Source: JAYTUJ01 sp043744615
GTDB taxonomy: Bacteria > Patescibacteriota > Minisyncoccia > Phycocordibacterales > CAIRYW01
Assembly: GCA_043744615.1 (NCBI GenBank)
Contig: JAYTUJ010000026.1
Coordinates: forward strand, 1-7,738
Direction of reading: 5' to 3'
DNA: 7,738 bases
Shown here: piece by piece, positions 6,206-7,738 of the stretch
Numbering within the stretch: the first letter of the stretch is position 1
Layout: each line of letters begins with the position of its first letter
Made by a program: the position numbers and the translations under genes
The notes under the pieces: model-generated
The model's database searches: none
Told to the model about the DNA's origin: nothing
The model's input: the letters and a program-made list of their open reading frames with translations, nothing else

Positions 6206-7084
6206 ATGACCCCATTTATATTTATTCTTGCAATTATTTCTTTAGTCGGGTGGGGAATCGGTGATGTGTTTGGAACGGTCGCTTCCCGTAAATTAGGTGG
6301 TTTTCGTAATACCTACATTACTTCTGTTGTGAGTTTGTTTTTGGTAAGTGTATATATTCCCTTTGCATTACCTCAACTGCATGGGTATACTTTTTCGTTA
6401 TTTATTTTAAATATTTTGATTTCTTTAGTAATGATATACGGTAGTGTAATGTTTAATGTTGGGCTTGAGAAATCAAACGTCTCTATAGTAGGAACACTGG
6501 CTGGTTGTTTCACTGTAATCCCCATTATATTTGGAGTTCTTTTTTTTCACGAACACATTACAATATTTCAAATAATTTCAATCATATTAATCTTGCTCGG
6601 TATTAGTATTATTAGTTTTGACCATAAGAATTTTAGTTTTTCTGAAGTAGTAAAAGATGGTAGTGTCGGTTATGGCTTGGCAGCAATGTTTGGTTGGGGA
6701 TTATATTTTAGTTTAATGAAGCCAATCGTAAATCAGGTTGGTTGGTATTGGCCTGGATTTTTTGCTGGAGTAACTGCTACGACTGTTCTTTGTATACTCA
6801 ACTTTTTTAGAAAGAAAAATCATAAAGATGAAAAAGAAAATTTTAAATTCAGGCATGTATTTTTTTCAATATTTTTTGCAGCACTTTTTCTTCGAGGGGG
6901 CGATTTTGCATTCAATGCTGCAATAGGTTCAGGGCTAGTTTCAATAGTTTCTCCGATCGCCGGAGCATATCCTATACTTTTTGTTGTCGCTAGTTCTTTT
7001 TATTTCAAAGAAAAATTAAAAAAGAATCAAATGATAGGTACTATTCTTGCTCTTACCGGGATCTTCCTTATTAGTTTTTCATAA
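6206..7084 (+). CDS. EamA/DMT superfamily membrane transporter
   Basis: This 292-residue protein is almost entirely hydrophobic, with about ten membrane helices arranged as two related halves, as in the drug/metabolite transporter superfamily. The internal repeat is visible: VSIVGTLAG (92-100) and VSIVSPIAG (245-253) are each followed by a re-entrant helix, then FFHEHITIFQ (113-122) and YFKEKLKKNQ (266-275), then a final helix ending in LLGI or LTGI. A charged loop (FRKKNHKDEKENFKFRH, 201-217) lies in the second half. Family members usually export or import small metabolites; a few shorter relatives (ArnE/ArnF) flip lipid-linked sugars. Next to lipid-carrier glycan genes a flippase-like role is possible but speculative. 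It begins 24 bases after the epimerase stop. I see no Shine-Dalgarno and only weak TAGTAT or TTTAAT elements before ATG. Confidence 0.87.
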   Translation: MTPFIFILAIISLVGWGIGDVFGTVASRKLGGFRNTYITSVVSLFLVSVYIPFALPQLHGYTFSLFILNILISLVMIYGSVMFNVGLEKSNVSIVGTLAGCFTVIPIIFGVLFFHEHITIFQIISIILILLGISIISFDHKNFSFSEVVKDGSVGYGLAAMFGWGLYFSLMKPIVNQVGWYWPGFFAGVTATTVLCILNFFRKKNHKDEKENFKFRHVFFSIFFAALFLRGGDFAFNAAIGSGLVSIVSPIAGAYPILFVVASSFYFKEKLKKNQMIGTILALTGIFLISFS

Positions 7085-7113
7085 TTGCCAATTAACCCAA
7101 AATCACATAGAAT
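7085..7113 (+). promoter_or_regulatory. secD promoter with very short leader
   Basis: TTGCCA (7085-7090) and TAGAAT (7108-7113) are separated by exactly 17 bases, each matching the sigma-70 consensus at five of six positions. The predicted start of transcription is about 7120, leaving only about 3 bases before the secD ATG at 7123. The -35 begins at the first base after the transporter stop codon. No Shine-Dalgarno is present. Confidence 0.65.
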
Positions 7114-7122
7114 AGCGATATT

Positions 7123-7738
7123 ATGTGGAAAAAAAGATACGCAGCAGTCCTGCTCATATTAGCCTTTACCGGCATCGGTTTTTTTGTTTATAAGTCAGAG
7201 TTTAATAAAAATTCATCATTATCAAAGTATCCTTTTAAATTAGGTCTTGATCTAAAAGGGGGAAGTCATATTGTCTATCAAGCAGACGTATCAAAGGTTC
7301 CAGCAGATCAAGTAACTGCTTCTATGGAGTCACTTCGAGACGTTATTGAGCGACGAATCAACTCACTCGGTGTTGCTGAACCTCAAGTATATGCTGAAGA
7401 AGCAAATATAAACGGCAACAAAGTTCACAAACTCGTTGTTGAAATTCCAGGGGTAACCGATGTCGACAAGGCAATTGCTCTTATCGGAAAAACACCAATT
7501 CTTGAATTTAAAGTTCTCGATGCTTCAAAAGTTAATGCCTCAACAACCCCAGAACAGTACATGTCTGCTTTTCAAGATACAGAACTTTCAGGAAAATATC
7601 TTTCAAAAGCTCGTCTTGAATTTAATCCACAAACATACGAACCTGTGGTAAGTCTTGAATTCAACGAACAAGGAAAAGAACTCTTTAAACAAATTACCGA
7701 AAAAAATATTGGCAACGTAGTTGCCATCTTCCTCGACG
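7123..7738 (+). CDS. secD: Protein translocase subunit SecD, N-terminal part
   Basis: The frame opens at ATG 7123 and runs to the right edge (205 complete codons). SecD works with SecF and SecYEG in the membrane, using the proton gradient to pull secreted proteins outward. Residues 8-24 form the first membrane helix. LGLDLKGG (40-47) is the SecD signature just after it. RDVIERRINSLGVAEPQV (72-89) forms the start of the large extracytoplasmic P1 domain, followed by VEIPGVTD (106-113), IGKTPILEFK (121-130) and AIFLD (201-205), all typical of the family. The region of the remaining five membrane helices lies beyond the window. It follows the transporter by 38 bases and seems to have its own promoter, so it is probably separate from the glycan genes. 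It would help export the pilin-like protein among others. Confidence 0.96.
   Translation, partial: MWKKRYAAVLLILAFTGIGFFVYKSEFNKNSSLSKYPFKLGLDLKGGSHIVYQADVSKVPADQVTASMESLRDVIERRINSLGVAEPQVYAEEANINGNKVHKLVVEIPGVTDVDKAIALIGKTPILEFKVLDASKVNASTTPEQYMSAFQDTELSGKYLSKARLEFNPQTYEPVVSLEFNEQGKELFKQITEKNIGNVVAIFLD

Noticed and set aside
7460..7651. Open frame of 63 codons inside secD in another frame.
   Set aside because: The SecD frame is strongly conserved here; the alternative translation has no recognisable features.

Overview
The window is AT-rich, tightly packed and uses the standard bacterial code: TGA closes one gene and all the long frames contain no internal TGA. This argues against the TGA-as-glycine lineages (SR1/Gracilibacteria). 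The short type IV pilin-like protein, the compact SecD, the small one-helix protein beside the pilin and the glycosyltransferase styles resemble Parcubacteria/Paceibacterota (Candidate Phyla Radiation) genomes. That lineage call is an inference from protein style, not proof.

Layout. Five genes run leftward from a strand switch near 3872-3896: a GT4 glycosyltransferase (2744-3871), a 95-residue one-helix membrane protein (2449-2736), a type IV pilin-like/pseudopilin protein (1842-2456), a second GT4 glycosyltransferase (809-1831), and a GT2 glycosyltransferase that runs off the left edge (1-809). Four genes run rightward: a polyprenyl-phosphate sugar-1-phosphate transferase (3897-5255), an NAD-dependent sugar epimerase (5270-6181), an EamA/DMT-type membrane transporter (6206-7084), and the 5' part of secD (7123-7738). 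No non-coding stretch exceeds 40 bases. I saw no tRNA, rRNA, CRISPR array, insertion sequence or convincing intrinsic terminator.

How the genes fit together. The sugar-phosphate transferase would load the first sugar onto a lipid carrier at the inner face of the membrane, and the epimerase would supply a nucleotide sugar. The three glycosyltransferases would extend the chain. This looks like part of a cell-surface glycan cluster, with a pilin-like gene embedded in it. secD is a housekeeping Sec-translocase gene and appears to have its own promoter.

The most striking non-coding signal is in the start regions. At five of nine genes, on both strands, a TATAAT-like -10 hexamer lies exactly or within one base of 7 bases upstream of the start codon. 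Transcription would therefore begin at the start codon itself, giving leaderless mRNAs. A sixth gene (secD) has a good -35/-10 pair predicting a leader of about 3 bases. These starts lack Shine-Dalgarno sequences. The only strong Shine-Dalgarno-like sequence precedes the pilin gene, which overlaps its upstream neighbour and has no -10 at its start. Several of the -10 elements lie inside the end, or across the stop codon, of the preceding gene, so what looks like an operon may be a string of individually promoted genes.
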